DNA from: Spirogloea muscicola | Taxonomy: Eukaryota; Streptophyta; Zygnematophyceae; Spirogloeales; Spirogloeaceae | Assembly: GCA_009602725.1 (NCBI GenBank) | Contig: WELB01000262.1 | Span: forward strand, 135,038 to 152,635 | Length of the DNA stretch: 17,598 bases | Direction: 5' to 3' | Shown here: one piece after another, positions 1-9,035 of the stretch | Position numbering within the stretch: the first letter of the stretch is position 1 | How the letters are laid out: the number at the start of each line of letters is the position of its first letter | Made by a program: the position numbers and the translations under genes | Notes under the pieces: model-generated | What the model was told of the DNA's origin: nothing | The model's database searches: none | Seen by the model: the letters and a program-made list of their open reading frames with translations, nothing else

Positions 1-300
1 GTCCCAGCGCCGCCGCCGCTGCCGCCGCCGCCGCCGCCTGCGGCGTGACTTGCGGAGCCGCCTGCCGACCTCGTGCCCTTGGCTGTGCGCAGGCGGCGGC
101 GGAGGGGAAGACGTACGGCGGCGCCGCGGAGAAGCCGGGGCAGGCGGCGGAGCGCGCGGCGGGCATGGCGCAGGGGCACGAGGCGGACGGCGAGACGCTC
201 GAGTCCACGGGCTTCGACATGTCCAAGATGAGCCGCCCCGCTGGCGACGAGTAGACGGGCCCCGCTGCCCACCGCAGCTTGTGCGCAACTTGTGCGTAAC
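1..300 (+). other. GCC/CpG-rich segment with orphan short ORF (165-254)
   Basis: The left edge is dominated by GCC and GGC triplets, like the 5' leader and first exon of the two real genes here. An ATG at 165-167 opens a 29-codon frame (MAQGHEADGETLESTGFDM... to TAG at 252-254). It is acidic and hydrophilic and I do not recognise it. It could be the first coding exon of a plus-strand gene, with a possible donor GTAGAC at about 251 or GTAACT at about 295. However, no continuing exon is visible before the convergent gene ends at 1156. A duplicated promoter/exon fragment is equally possible. The frame is too short to claim as a gene. Confidence 0.25.
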
Positions 301-370
301 TTTTGACACGGCAACCGAGCATCTGCATCTGGGTGTGAATGTGGGCGATCCGAGCTCCGATCGAGTCTTC

Positions 371-417
371 AGGGATCGTGAATCCTTACGTCAGTGGTTC
401 AAATCCACTTCCAGACA
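371..417 (+). pseudogene. tRNA-like 3' half, anticodon loop reading GTG
   Basis: The spacing matches the 3' half of a tRNA exactly. Anticodon stem AGGGA (371-375), seven-base loop TCGTGAA (376-382) and TCCTT (383-387) are followed by a five-base variable loop (388-392). Then come T stem AGTGG (393-397), loop TTCAAAT (398-404) and CCACT (405-409), and an acceptor-like TCCAGAC plus A (410-417). The loop would give anticodon GTG (His), but position 33 is C instead of the near-universal T. No matching 5' acceptor strand (GTCTGGA) or proper D-arm lies upstream. I read it as a truncated tRNA or organellar tRNA relic, not a working gene. Confidence 0.4.
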
Positions 418-427
418 CGCAACAACT

Positions 428-452
428 AGGCCAAGGACGGAGTCGAACCATC
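428..452 (-). pseudogene. tRNA-like T-arm and acceptor end (Cys-like)
   Basis: On the minus strand, T stem GATGG (452-448), loop TTCGACT (447-441) and CCGTC (440-436) are followed by acceptor strand CTTGGCC (435-429) and a T in the discriminator position. From memory, plant mitochondrial tRNA-Cys ends in a very similar way, and U73 is typical of tRNA-Cys. No 5' partner strand GGCCAAG is found upstream on this strand, so only the 3' end survives. It faces the other tRNA-like half across about 10 bases. The organellar origin is inference. Confidence 0.3.
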
Positions 453-1155
453 ATATGGCCCCCTTGGCAAGCCGCAATGTGGGCAGCCCAGTTGAGGCAC
501 CTGCACGAGTCCTCGTGGTGCGGGCCTTGCTGACGGTGGCGAGGACCGCAGAATGTGGACATCTAGCACAAGGAGAGGAACTGAATCCACCGAGAGTAGC
601 TGCTGATGCTTGTGTATTAGCACCAGACCGGCAGGATTATCTCACTTAGAGCTAAAAGGACCTGCACATTGGGGCTTGCGCAGTGTATATTTGCAAGGGC
701 AGTTGCCTGAGCTACCCAGTTGTGTATCAAGTTACCACTTGTAGACCGCATGCTCTGTTTGGTCATCACTGCTGATGCAGGCAATGGTGCATTGATTGAT
801 TTTCTGTTCTCAGGGCTAGAGCTCCCCGTATTTCATCAAACGACAACATCATATGTTGGCCTCGGCTTTGTACTTTGCAAGCAGATGATGCAAAGTGGTT
901 GGTACTGGCATTTCTATACTACTTACCAAGCTATGCTACACACTGCATGTTCCTACTTGGCTGTAAGAGCAAAATAGCAGATCCTTGTCAGAGATTACAT
1001 ATGCATTGCAGCCTAGGTGTCACAAATGCTTGAGCAGGTGTCACTCTATATTGTACACGACTTCTGCTGCATAAATGAAAGAATGACTTCGGAGACAAGA
1101 GGGCATAACTGTGAGGGGCCTAACTTTTGAAATAGCTACTGTAAGTATACAAAAG
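453..1155. other. Intergenic region downstream of the nodulin-like gene
   Basis: I see no gene here. Open frames are short, lack family similarity and have no convincing splice partners. The right part (about 1000-1155) should contain the 3' UTR of the minus-strand gene ending at 1156. On that strand a TGTAA lies near 998-994, which could act as a polyadenylation signal in green-lineage algae, but no canonical AATAAA stands out. Confidence 0.4.
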
Positions 1156-4100
1156 CTAGTGCTTTCCTTGTTGAGTGTTGTCAGTCACAGCTGTCACAGG
1201 CTTGCTCAAGCTCTCAACTGAGATTCTCTTTCCTTCCTGAAGCTTGCCATAGAGCATTTTGTAAACTGGTCTCGTCCTGACTATCAAAATGACGTTCAGG
1301 ATCACTCCTACAGAGCAGACGCCCATCATGACAAAGAAGGTGAGACGGAAACAGTGAGCTCCAGTGCACTGCTGAGGAACTGGCTCCGCACTATTGTGTG
1401 ATTTATAGGTGCTGTACTGCTCACGGTGGCCCTTAGCAGCCTCCCTATCGTAGATGTAACCAGCCAGTAGGCCCGAGAATAAATACGAGCCTGCAGAAGC
1501 CATCCTTGGGCCCGTTAGCCTCACATTGATCAGTACATTTGGCACATTGCAATCTTACCTGGACAATTAAACAGAGATCCCAGAGAGGTCAACAAATTGC
1601 TTTGCAAGAGTGGTTGCAATCTAACCTGCTGGATTGGAAATCGTGAGAGTGTTGTACAATATTCCAAAGTTCTTCAACCCAAAGAGCTCAGATGCTGTTG
1701 CGGGCATGATTGCCCAGTGCGCACCATACCCTAGGCCTGCAGAAGAGATGCATGCTCAGGACAAGAGTAATGACCTCGCCACAAGCTCTCAGTACCTGCA
1801 TCCTCTCCAGGATGCCAGAACCTTCAGAATCATTTATGGATCAGAGAATCATGCCCATCATTGTAAGTAGGACACTGGGCGAATACCAATAAGTAATGAA
1901 CCAATGTACAAGGAGCTGGGAACAGCTAGAGCAAAGAGGAGGTGGCCAATCGACATGAGCAGTTGCATCATCGCAAGAATGATAGGTCGAGGCAATGCAT
2001 GCTCCCTGCAACCAAGTACTCTGATAACTTAGCTGTTGAGCGCAGGCGTGCATTAACAGACAGAAAGAGCAAAGAGCATCTTCACCTCTGATTACTTCCA
2101 GGTATTTGAGATAGTGCATGAGAGGTAGTGCATGAGATCACAAAGCATACCTTACAATCTTCTCGGACAAGTAACCAGCACCAAGTCTTCCCAGAAAATT
2201 CCAGATGCTGACCATAGAGACAAATATGTTGACTGTGGTGTAGCCCTGCGCTTGCCCAATTTGGGCGAGGTTATTGATGGCCGTCATGCCAGAGCCGCAG
2301 CCGCAAACACAGCCAAGAAATAGAAGCCAAAAGTCGGCCTTCACAACAGCCTGCAAAACAGAGATGAGAAAGGACTCACCCTACAGACTCAATGAGAGCT
2401 CGCATGACTAGAACAGTGTCAATCACTAGATCAAGTCCGTTCAGCATGGTTCAAGTGTTCTGCAGGAAAGACATCAACTTGCCAAAATATTCTAATTTCA
2501 ATCATCTTTAGGAACCTCGAGCAGGCCCTTGATGGAGCAGACCTGACTCAGGGTAAAGTCTTCGCCTCTGCGGGGCCCCTTCCTGCGCTTGACTGCTCCT
2601 TCTCCCACAGCTAGCAGCAGCTGCGAACTGATGCGCCTGACTGCAGGCACGAACATGCGACAACGGAGTCACAACCAGCGCACATTTTGGGGTGGAAAGA
2701 GGGAGCTCGTACAAGGCTATGCTTGAGCCTTCAGTGCAACAACCATCATCTACATCATGCAACTGATGGAGCTGAGTCTGTTGACACGCAGGCAAAGCTT
2801 TGTTGCAAACAAGTAGAGCAGACTCAACCTGGAGCATGCCTAACAGAGGGCTCTCCTGTCCTCTCCTCGTCCTCGTCAGTCTCAAGGACCTCCTCATCAG
2901 CATGTAAGATGATTGGCCACGGGCTGGTGCTGGTCCCTGAGTTCCTGCCATCCAATGCCTGTGATTGGTACTGCTCTTCGTTGTCTTCCTGTATGCTTGC
3001 GGAAGCGAGTGTGTCCTTCTCAGGAAGGAGATGCACGTGCACTGCAGCCACATGTTGCTCCTGTTGACAATCACGACAGTCATTTCCATGTCAATGAGAC
3101 CACCACAGATGTCAGACATGTCACATATCCAGCATACGCATTTGTTGACCGAAGTTTCTTATCACCTGAAGAGCGAGGCAAGTACTACAATCAGTGGGGT
3201 CACAGGAGGCCACTCCTATAATCAGACGTAAGCACATTCTGCACTCACATTCTGAAGTGCTTCAAACGCACCGCGGGCTCCCTTGAGGGACTTGTCAATG
3301 TACTTGATCAACGTGGACCTCACAGGTGTCACCAAGGGCATAAATAGAATGGCAAGCATGACACCTGCAATTGCAGCATCGGCCTGTGCAGGCCATAACA
3401 TGGGAAGGTAAGTGCTTGATTACACATGGGTAGGGTTCAAATTGGGCGACTATCACATCAGAGAACAAATGCAGAGGTCACCTTGTACTGCTGAAAGAGT
3501 GGGAGTATATGTGGAGGTTCACTTCAGAACACAGAAAGTTGTCAAGCTACAACTGCATTGCACTTGCTACGAAGACAACCATTGATAAGGGACAGCTACA
3601 ATACCTTACGGCTGATGTATGTGAAGTCCTGGACAAGCACAGCAACAGAGAGGTAGAAGGCCAGGAAGAGGCAGATGAAATAAATGAAAGAGAAGTTGCT
3701 GTGTTCCTCTTCCTCACTCTCCTCCTGAACTTGATGTAGGGGTCGGAGGAAGAAGCAGACAGCAACATTGACACAAAGTGGTAGCACAGAGATCAGGAGG
3801 AGAAACGAAACCTGCACAGGCATACCTGGTCAGTGCAATTGACAAGGTCTGCGCCAGGCAGTGTCTGCATTTTCATGGACCCCTTTAAGCAGTCCACTGC
3901 AGCTAACCTATGCAGCAATAGTCGTAAGTAATCCTGCAGACATGACCTGCAGACATAACCAAAGCTATGTCACTTTATCACCAGGTCGACTTCTACGCCC
4001 GAAATCTGAACACTAATGTGTCTGCGGCTGCTCCCTTCCTGGCTTGCTGAGCATGCATCACCTGGTCAGGGCTGTATATTGCGGTATATAGCTGTGCAAA

Positions 4101-5093
4101 AATGGCTGCCCCAAGTCCAAGAAATCCTTTCAGAATCCCCACAACTTGGCCTCTGCTCTTAGGAAAATTGCGCACCACTGTGACGAGTACGGCTGTATTG
4201 AACCAAGTTGTTCCATTTGTGCCAAGGCCAATGAGTGTGCACATCTATACCACCAGCCGGAGTGAAATGTCAACAATGATTGTTAAAGCAGACGATTACT
4301 AGGCAGAGTACTCAGATGATGAGTCCACTTTCCCTTCGAAGGACTCTGATAATCTGGAGCTGAGCAAATGAAGTGAGGTGCCAACCTGCCAGAACGGGAG
4401 CTGTGGGACTCTTCCGCTGGCAACCATCCACAAGCCCCCAAATCCCAGCAGATTCTACATTTGTGAAAGCGTGGAAGGTTGAGTTGTGTGGACGACGTAT
4501 GTAGACATAACACCTTCACTCATTTGCTAGTGGAGCAAGATCCATGTAATGCCTGTGATCCATTAGCCCAGGCTATGCCTTTTGAGCTGACAGGAAACTA
4601 ACACTGAGCCTGCTAGGTACTGAGGGCTTCTATTATGAAGTGTGGGAAGCAACGTAGACAGGCCTCAGTGTCTGCACGTGCTTGATGGAATAGCATTTCT
4701 TATCTATGTCCCATCAAAGGCAGTACCCAAGTCAGCAGAAGCTAAAGCCGCTTGCCCACCGCGAAGGTCTCATCTTGAGCTCAATCACTTATAGACAAAG
4801 TGTCAGTGACAGATCAGTCTGCTCACCAGGGAGCCGCCCAGAAGCAGCATCCCAGCGGGCGAGAAGACATCACACAGCATCCCGGCGAGGATGCCCACGC
4901 TATCGCCGACGTCTTTGGCGACGGCGAGGCTGGCGATCTGCTGCTGGCTGTACCGCAGGCGGCTCTTGAGCGCGGGCGAGTAGATGGCGAAGGTGTAGCT
5001 GCTGCCGGCGCAGGCGAGGATCCACATGCCAGCGACGAGGCCGAGCCAGCGGTTCTGGAGCAGCAGGCCCAGCACTCGCCGCCAACTGTCCAT
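1156..5093 (-). CDS. Nodulin-like major facilitator membrane protein, 11 exons, 651 aa
   Basis: Coding exons, in minus-strand order, are 5093-4827, 4454-4386, 4244-4062, 3811-3605, 3383-3249, 3060-2829, 2640-2543, 2350-2151, 2005-1887, 1736-1626 and 1490-1156. They total 1956 bases with TAG at 1158-1156. Every intron is GT-AG and all phases join. The start sits in an ideal GCCGCCATGG context. Residues 1-245 match the plant Nodulin-like domain: NRWLGLVAGMW near 14, AKDVGDSVGILAG near 59, GTTWFNTAVL near 123, NFPKSRGQVVGILKG near 138. An acidic run (EESEEEE, about 203-209) follows a hydrophobic segment. The C-terminal half has RRGEDFT (near 388), VKADFW (400), SMVSIWNFLGR, GYGAHWAIMPATASELFG (506-523) and IYDRE. 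Alternating hydrophobic segments indicate about 12 membrane helices. Family members are plant MFS-type transporters, mostly of unknown substrate, so no substrate is assigned. Family membership is near certain; individual splice sites are hand-placed. Confidence 0.9.
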
Positions 5094-5280
5094 GGCGGCG
5101 CCGCTGCAGGGGCTTCCTGCTCGACCGCGCTCGCATTGCCGCCGTCGCCGCCGCTGTGAGACCGCCGGCGGTGGTGGCGGCGGCGGTGCAGGCGCCGCGG
5201 GAAGTGAAGGTAAATTTCACTTGGTGCCGGAACGTCTGCGGGAGCGGGAAAACATAACGCCTGTGCTTCGCTTCTTTCGG
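5094..5280 (-). promoter_or_regulatory. 5' leader/promoter region of the nodulin-like gene
   Basis: This CpG-rich 187-bp stretch with GCC/CGG runs lies directly upstream of the minus-strand start codon at 5093. It ends where homology to the retroelement copy begins (about 5281). I see no clear TATA box in it. The element copy therefore lies within 200 bp of the start codon, and the promoter must be short, CpG-type, or partly inside the repeat. Confidence 0.35.
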
Positions 5281-6205
5281 GCACCCCATCCACAACGCTT
5301 TCAGAATCAGCCCCGAAGCATTCCGGACGCTTCTCCAGCTGTTCCTGGGCCTGCCCCTGACCAAAGCGGCTGCTGATGTTGAAGAATCGGCTGTAAACTA
5401 TGATGCATACAAGGTGTTCATGGCGGAGCCGACCTGCCTGATGGAGTAACTCAGTTTGAGTGTCGCTTCCGTGCGGAGGGCGGAGACCTAGCCACCCACA
5501 TGCTGCGGTGTCCCACAGGCCCCGACCCGAGGTGGTGGGCGTCCATAATCTCCTACGGGACGCCCTGGCGGGCCAGACGCGCGACGCCCGCAACCGCGCC
5601 ATCGTGGAAGTAAGCAATGTACTACCCATCACCACGGAGTCCCAGGGACGCCGTCACCGTCGCACCCTGGACATTGTGGGTGTACAACCTGGCGGAGGCG
5701 GACGAGCCTTGGTGATGTGGTGGTGACTGAGGCAGACGAGTTCCGCTTCGACACACATTGCTGGCCACGCAGTGGGAGGTGCTGAGCCGCTTTCTTTCTT
5801 TGACTAGTCTGACTACCTCCTAGCAGCGACCACCTCCTACCGACGGCAATCGACACTTTTGGCTGCATCGGCCCTCTCTTTCACACCTTACTGGAGAATA
5901 TTGCAACTTTGGGATTTGCTCGATGTGAGGATATGCTTCCAGCTCAGATGGGCATGCCGGCACCCTACTTGTCATTATTGCGTCGTCGAGTGTCAGCTTG
6001 TCTGCAGCAAGCTCAGGCTCATGCGTTGCATCAGAAAGCTGGTCGAGCCTTGGCTGGTAGCTCAAGAGCTTTTTGTTTGCCGTCCGGTACTCGAGCATCA
6101 GTTAGCGACCTCTATGTGCTGACTCGTGGTTAATGAGCGGGTCAGCTTAGCAGCAGGTAACGTACATTTGTCAATGTGCTTGCCTTTGTACTTGGCCACA
6201 CATGG
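5281..6205 (+). mobile_element. 5'-truncated non-LTR-type reverse transcriptase C-terminal fragment, copy A
   Basis: Homology with the minus-strand copy B begins abruptly at about 5281 (AIHNAFRIS-like codons, in A PIHNAFRISPEAF). It continues through a Cys/His segment (codons for FRAEGGDLATHMLRC in the matching frame), an HNLLRD-like stretch, a DIVGVQPGG segment, VVVTEA, and the tail HALHQKAGRALAG ... SDLYVLTRG with TAA at 6131-6133. Stops and frameshifts (for example TAA near 5448 and TAG near 5488) break the frame, so it is dead. The order zinc-like Cys/His box, HNxL, DI..., VT... resembles the region after the reverse transcriptase domain in LINE-type elements; that assignment is from family knowledge, not a search. 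Homology to B continues past the stop through the 3' UTR to CACACATGGCC at 6195-6205. There is no poly-A tail or clear target-site duplication. Confidence 0.6.
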
Positions 6206-6631
6206 CCTCCCCATCTCTGATCCAGCATCTGGCCCGGCTGGTTGATGCGCGTCGTCGAAGTCGGGGGGGCAGCTTGGGCCACTCCAGCATTCCGCAGGCC
6301 TTAGTTGCATACTATAGAATGCGGCTCTCACTTAATTTGCAGCGCTCGCAAGCATTGGCTCTTCATCAACGTGTAGGTCGCGCTTTAAGTCAGGCCTCCA
6401 GCTTTCGTGGCGGCGCTCCAGCTCCCCAACTTAGCTTGTCGGATTTGTTTGTGCTCACCCGTGGGTACTGATGTCACCTTAGGCACCTTGGTTTCGGTTT
6501 CCGTATTATGTAGCCCTGTTTACTTTGCCCTAGCCTCTGCCTGAACAATGTGTCGGCTTAAATTGGCCTCCATTTCATTTCATGCGCCCCGCGCGCCTTC
6601 TCTCTCTCTTGATACACACGCATTCCTTTCG
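6202..6631 (+). mobile_element. Short related C-terminal fragment with 3' UTR (copy A2)
   Basis: An open frame of 89 codons (6202-6471, ending TGA) encodes VDARRRSRGGSLG, RLSLNLQRSQALALHQRVG and a C-terminus SLSDLFVLTRGY. This aligns with the last about 85 residues of copies A and B (ALHQKAGRAL ... SELYVLTRGF). Here the tail frame is undamaged, but everything upstream is absent, so this is a 5'-truncated fragment and not a functional gene. The 3' UTR contains TTCATGCGCCCCGCGCGCC (near 6579-6597), repeated in diverged form near 7669-7688. It ends at GATACACACGCATTC (about 6610-6624), a tail shared with copy B. It abuts copy A directly, and the overlap at ATGGCC may be an insertion junction. 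Confidence 0.55.
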
Positions 6632-6689
6632 GGGGTACTAAGAGATGTCTCGGGGTGCCTCTTTTCTGTTTGATTTATCTATTTTTAAA

Positions 6690-6760
6690 TTTTCCAGCTG
6701 CAAGTTACTCCGACTTGCTGCTGCTAACCCGGGGCGACTACGCTCCCCTCCGCTGCTGTA
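6690..6760 (+). mobile_element. Tail-motif fragment (SYSDLLLLTRGDY)
   Basis: Codons at about 6695-6748 read FPAASYSDLLLLTRGDY, matching FPPASYSDLHLLSRDY near 10590-10645 and FPAATLSDLRLLTRSY near 11066-11119. The terminal stop is missing and the frame runs on. It is one member of the repeated tail family; nothing upstream of the tail is recognisable here. Confidence 0.45.
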
Positions 6761-6839
6761 GTCTCGTGCTCCAAAAAATATAGTCTCGTGCCGGAAACGT
6801 CCATGGCGCATGCGAAGAATTGAGCCACAGGCAAACTCG

Positions 6840-7060
6840 TAGAATATACACAATGTTTATAAATCCATGGTTGTATCTGGATTTCTTACAGACCACTATT
6901 TGCTGTTTGATGACATTCATATAAGAGACCAAATCATAACAACAAGTGATAGAGAAGTAATCAAAAGTCAAAAGATGATACACTACAACGCAAGAACAAA
7001 GGAATCCATTTTCTTCTATGTTTACAGTAGGAGCTGCTACTATAGCGGATCGACAGGCTA
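6840..7060. other. AT-rich island
   Basis: This roughly 200-bp stretch is clearly richer in A and T than everything around it, with ATATACACAATG, CATATAAGAGACC and similar runs. I see no gene, terminal inverted repeat or tRNA in it. It may be a separate insertion of different base composition. Confidence 0.3.
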
Positions 7061-7113
7061 GGCAGACAGGGCGCTTAGACAGAAGGAGAGAGGCTAGCCC
7101 AATTTAAGTAGGT

Positions 7114-7152
7114 GGCTGGGAAAGGCCAGCTCAAACAAAATGGACAATGTCC
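7114..7152 (-). repeat. Hairpin module, minus-strand copy
   Basis: On the minus strand the sequence reads GGACATTGTCCATTTTG followed by a stem-loop: GCTGG (7130-7126), loop CCTTTC, CCAGC (7119-7115). It matches the module found in plus orientation at 7460-7494 and 10701-10735 and elsewhere in the window. It sits just upstream of, and opposite in strand to, the fragment at 7168-7397. Confidence 0.5.
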
Positions 7153-7167
7153 AAAGAGCCAAAGAGC

Positions 7168-7397
7168 CTCCTCCATGGCCTGGCACAGCTTGTTGATGCC
7201 CGCCGTCGTAGTCTGGCAGGTAGCTCAGGCCATTCTAGCGTCCCGCAAGAAGTAGGTGCTTGCTACAGAATGCGGCTGTCATTGGGTTTGCAGCGCTTCC
7301 AGGCACTCGCAGTACACTAGCGTGCTTGGGGGGCACTAAGCCAGGGTAACTCTTGCGTGGTGGTGCTCTGGCACTTATTGACTAGAGGTTATTGAGA
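7168..7397 (+). mobile_element. Degraded C-terminal fragment similar to copy A2
   Basis: Codons read LVDARRRSLAGSSG, RMRLSLGLQRFQALAVH, then an in-frame TAG, a shift, and HLLTRGY with TGA at about 7392-7394. This parallels copy A2 nearly residue for residue (VDARRRSRGGS, RMRLSLNLQRSQALALH). The internal stop and frameshift show it is dead. After the stop, GAG...CTGATGC... leads to a hairpin module at about 7460, as in the 10.6-11.0 kb units. Confidence 0.55.
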
Positions 7398-7459
7398 GCC
7401 CACTTACTGATGCCTTGGAGACTTGTATCCTCCTTTTTGCGCCATCCGGCCCTTTCAAA

Positions 7460-7700
7460 CCTTGTCCATTCTTGTGGGCAGGCCTCTCACAGCCAATGCC
7501 GTCTCTTGGATAAGCTCTTCCTCTCTATCGCTCTTGCTCCTCAGCTTAGCGAAACTGTATGTGCTCACTCGTGGGTACCAAAGAACCCTTAGCAAGCATA
7601 TTGCCCCGTTACCAGAACTTCTTGCCAAACCTTCATTTAGGCTCGAACTTGGCCTCGCAATCAGTTTCATGCGCTTTGCGCGCCTTTCTCCGCTTTCTAG
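7460..7700 (+). mobile_element. Hairpin module plus LYVLTRGY tail and 3' UTR-like sequence
   Basis: CTTGTCCATTCTTGTGGGC at 7461-7479 starts the module, although its stem is weakened to GGC...GCC. About 50 bases later the codons AKLYVLTRGY appear (about 7549-7580), where the usual TACTGA has become TACCAA, so the stop is lost. Further on, TTCATGCGCTTTGCGCGCC (about 7669-7687) parallels the 3' UTR of copy A2. The order hairpin, tail peptide, UTR is the same as in the other units. Confidence 0.45.
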
Positions 7701-8306
7701 TCATGAACACCCTCTGCATGCACCTGGCTGGCTTCTACAGCCGCTCTGTTGATATCAGCAGCCGTGTCACTATTTCTCTTCCTTTATGCAGCAGCCGCAT
7801 TCAGTTCAGTTCCTGCCCGTCTCTGGTCTCTGACTCCCCTAAGAAAGCGGCTGTGAAAGTCAGCCGGTGCATGCAGATCAGATTTGTATCTACACGCTGT
7901 GAAGCTGCAGGCTGGGCAAACAACAGGGCACTTTATGAAAGTTGTCCTGGGCTGTACGCTCCTGTACCTGCTCCTGTACCTGTTTCTGTCGTTGTAGTCA
8001 GCATTCTTAGATTCTGCCTTCCTCCAGTCGGAGTCCTCCATGGGACTTTTGCCCTTGTCCACGGGCCCAGCAGACCGGCCTCGTCGCGGCGGCACAGATG
8101 CAGATGCGCTCATGGCGGCAGACAGATTCAGATCTCAGACAGTCAGTCAGACAGACAGCACAGGCTTCGCACCTCACCCAAGGTGGGTGGCAGCCATGGC
8201 TAGGGCGCACGGGAGCACCGCATGGCCTCAGCTGTGAAGTGTGAGCCCGATGGGTGCCCGAGGCCTCCGTTATCCAGGGGAGACTCTCACGGCCCAATGA
8301 GACGGG

Positions 8307-8406
8307 CGGGGTGGTCACCCACCCCAACCCGCTGATTTACCATAATACCATATTCATCACTCTAAGGGCCATTTTATGGGGTGGGTGAAATGGGGTGGTC
8401 ACCCCC
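8307..8406. repeat. Possible small inverted-repeat (MITE-like) element
   Basis: GGGGTGGTCACCCACCCC near the left end is itself a hairpin (GGGGTGG, TCAC loop, CCACCCC). The right end, read on the other strand, begins GGGGTGACCACCCC. The two ends agree as an imperfect terminal inverted repeat of about 14 bases around a roughly 100-bp core. No convincing target-site duplication is visible. It could simply be a duplicated short motif. Confidence 0.25.
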
Positions 8407-8418
8407 TAAACCCTAAAC
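8404..8418 (-). repeat. Interstitial plant-type telomere motif
   Basis: CCCTAAACCCTAAAC is two tandem copies of the plant telomere unit (TTTAGGG on the minus strand). It also contains an AAACCCTAA telo-box core. With only two units it is not a telomere. It borders the inverted-repeat element and may mark an old repair or insertion junction. Confidence 0.6.
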
Positions 8419-8619
8419 ACCAACTTACAACTTGGTCGGACGGTCCCAAATTGGCCTCAGCTTGGCCTCTAATTGGCGATACTTTGACCCCGCACCTCCA
8501 TCAAAAGCACGACACGTACCCCTTGGCCGCGACCGACCGACAAGTCTAAATTGGCCCTAAGTACCCCTGAGTCAGCAATAAAGAAGTTAAGAGGAAGGTA
8601 GAGGACCCCCGCTGCGCAC

Positions 8620-8690
8620 GCCAGAAGAAAGTGCTCGCCCATTGAGAATAGGGGCTGGAACAACCAGCCCGAAAAAGAATGAACAGAGTA
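8620..8690 (-). repeat. Hairpin module with perfect 7-bp stem
   Basis: On the minus strand TTCATTCTTTTTC is followed by GGGCTGG (8670-8664), loop TTGTT, CCAGCCC (8658-8652), then CTCAATGGGCGAGCAC and TTTCTTCT. The same order of parts, the ATTCTTTT leader, the GGCTGG-type stem, and ATGGGCGAG with TTTCTTC, occurs on the plus strand at 10415-10530 and 10805-10870. This copy has the strongest stem of the set. Confidence 0.5.
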
Positions 8691-9035
8691 CGAGAAGGGG
8701 GCCAGGGGAAGCGCTAAGTAACAGAAACAAAGCTGCTACGAGACACTCAGTAACCCCTGCTAAGCAGCCGCAGATCAGAGAAGCTGGGCTCCTGGAAGTG
8801 GGTCCCCTGGCCAGAGCCAGAGGCTGCTGCAAGGGGGCACCCGTCATGGTGGTGCAAAGTAAACAACTAGGACCGCTGGAGAAAGATGGAGGGACGCACT
8901 GGTAGCACGACACACTTTCAAAGGCAATGAGCCCCCATGTAGTGCTGCACCAGCTCGTGGCGCCACTGGTTTGCTGGTAAGGTCAGCAACAAAAGTAACA
9001 AGGATCACCGACCAATTAACGCCCGTGACAATCAA
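8640..9035. repeat. Diverged long repeat, member 1 (pairs with 9790-10110)
   Basis: This segment shares scattered but collinear blocks with 9790-10110. Shared parts include a GGAAGT(G/C)GG... block, a GGCTGC(T/A)(G)CAAG block, an AGTGCTGCACC block (about 8940-8950 here, 10030-10040 there) and a GTCAGC...TCACCGACC block (about 8983-9013 here, 10058-10100 there). It overlaps the hairpin module at its left end. No intact coding frame is recognisable. Confidence 0.35.

Larger units (their letters stand above)
7701..8589. other. Noncoding stretch between repeat clusters
   Basis: I see no gene here. The frames that cross it have no recognisable family and no supporting splice structure. It contains a CAGT/CAGA-rich low-complexity run near 8137-8158, the inverted-repeat element at 8307-8406, and the telomere-like motif at 8404-8418, each listed separately. 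Confidence 0.4.

Noticed and set aside
371-417. A functional tRNA-His gene
   Set aside because: The 5' acceptor strand and D-arm are missing and position 33 is C; only the 3' half has tRNA shape.
50-649. 199-residue plus-strand open frame
   Set aside because: It crosses the GC-rich edge and both tRNA-like relics, has arginine- and glycine-rich chance composition, and shows no recognisable domain.
2508-3119. 203-residue minus-strand open frame
   Set aside because: It runs through exons 6 and 7 of the nodulin-like gene and the intron between them in the wrong frame; the correct frame gives the family motifs.
4823-5635. 270-residue minus-strand open frame
   Set aside because: It is an alternative frame over exon 1 and the CpG-rich leader, extending into repeat copy A; the true frame starts at 5093 with a strong start context.
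5281-6133. A functional reverse transcriptase gene
   Set aside because: There are several stops and frameshifts, and no polymerase catalytic motif is present; only the region after the polymerase domain remains.
7559-8203. 214-residue plus-strand open frame
   Set aside because: It begins in a repeat tail and continues through noncoding sequence with no recognisable domain; open length alone is not convincing here.
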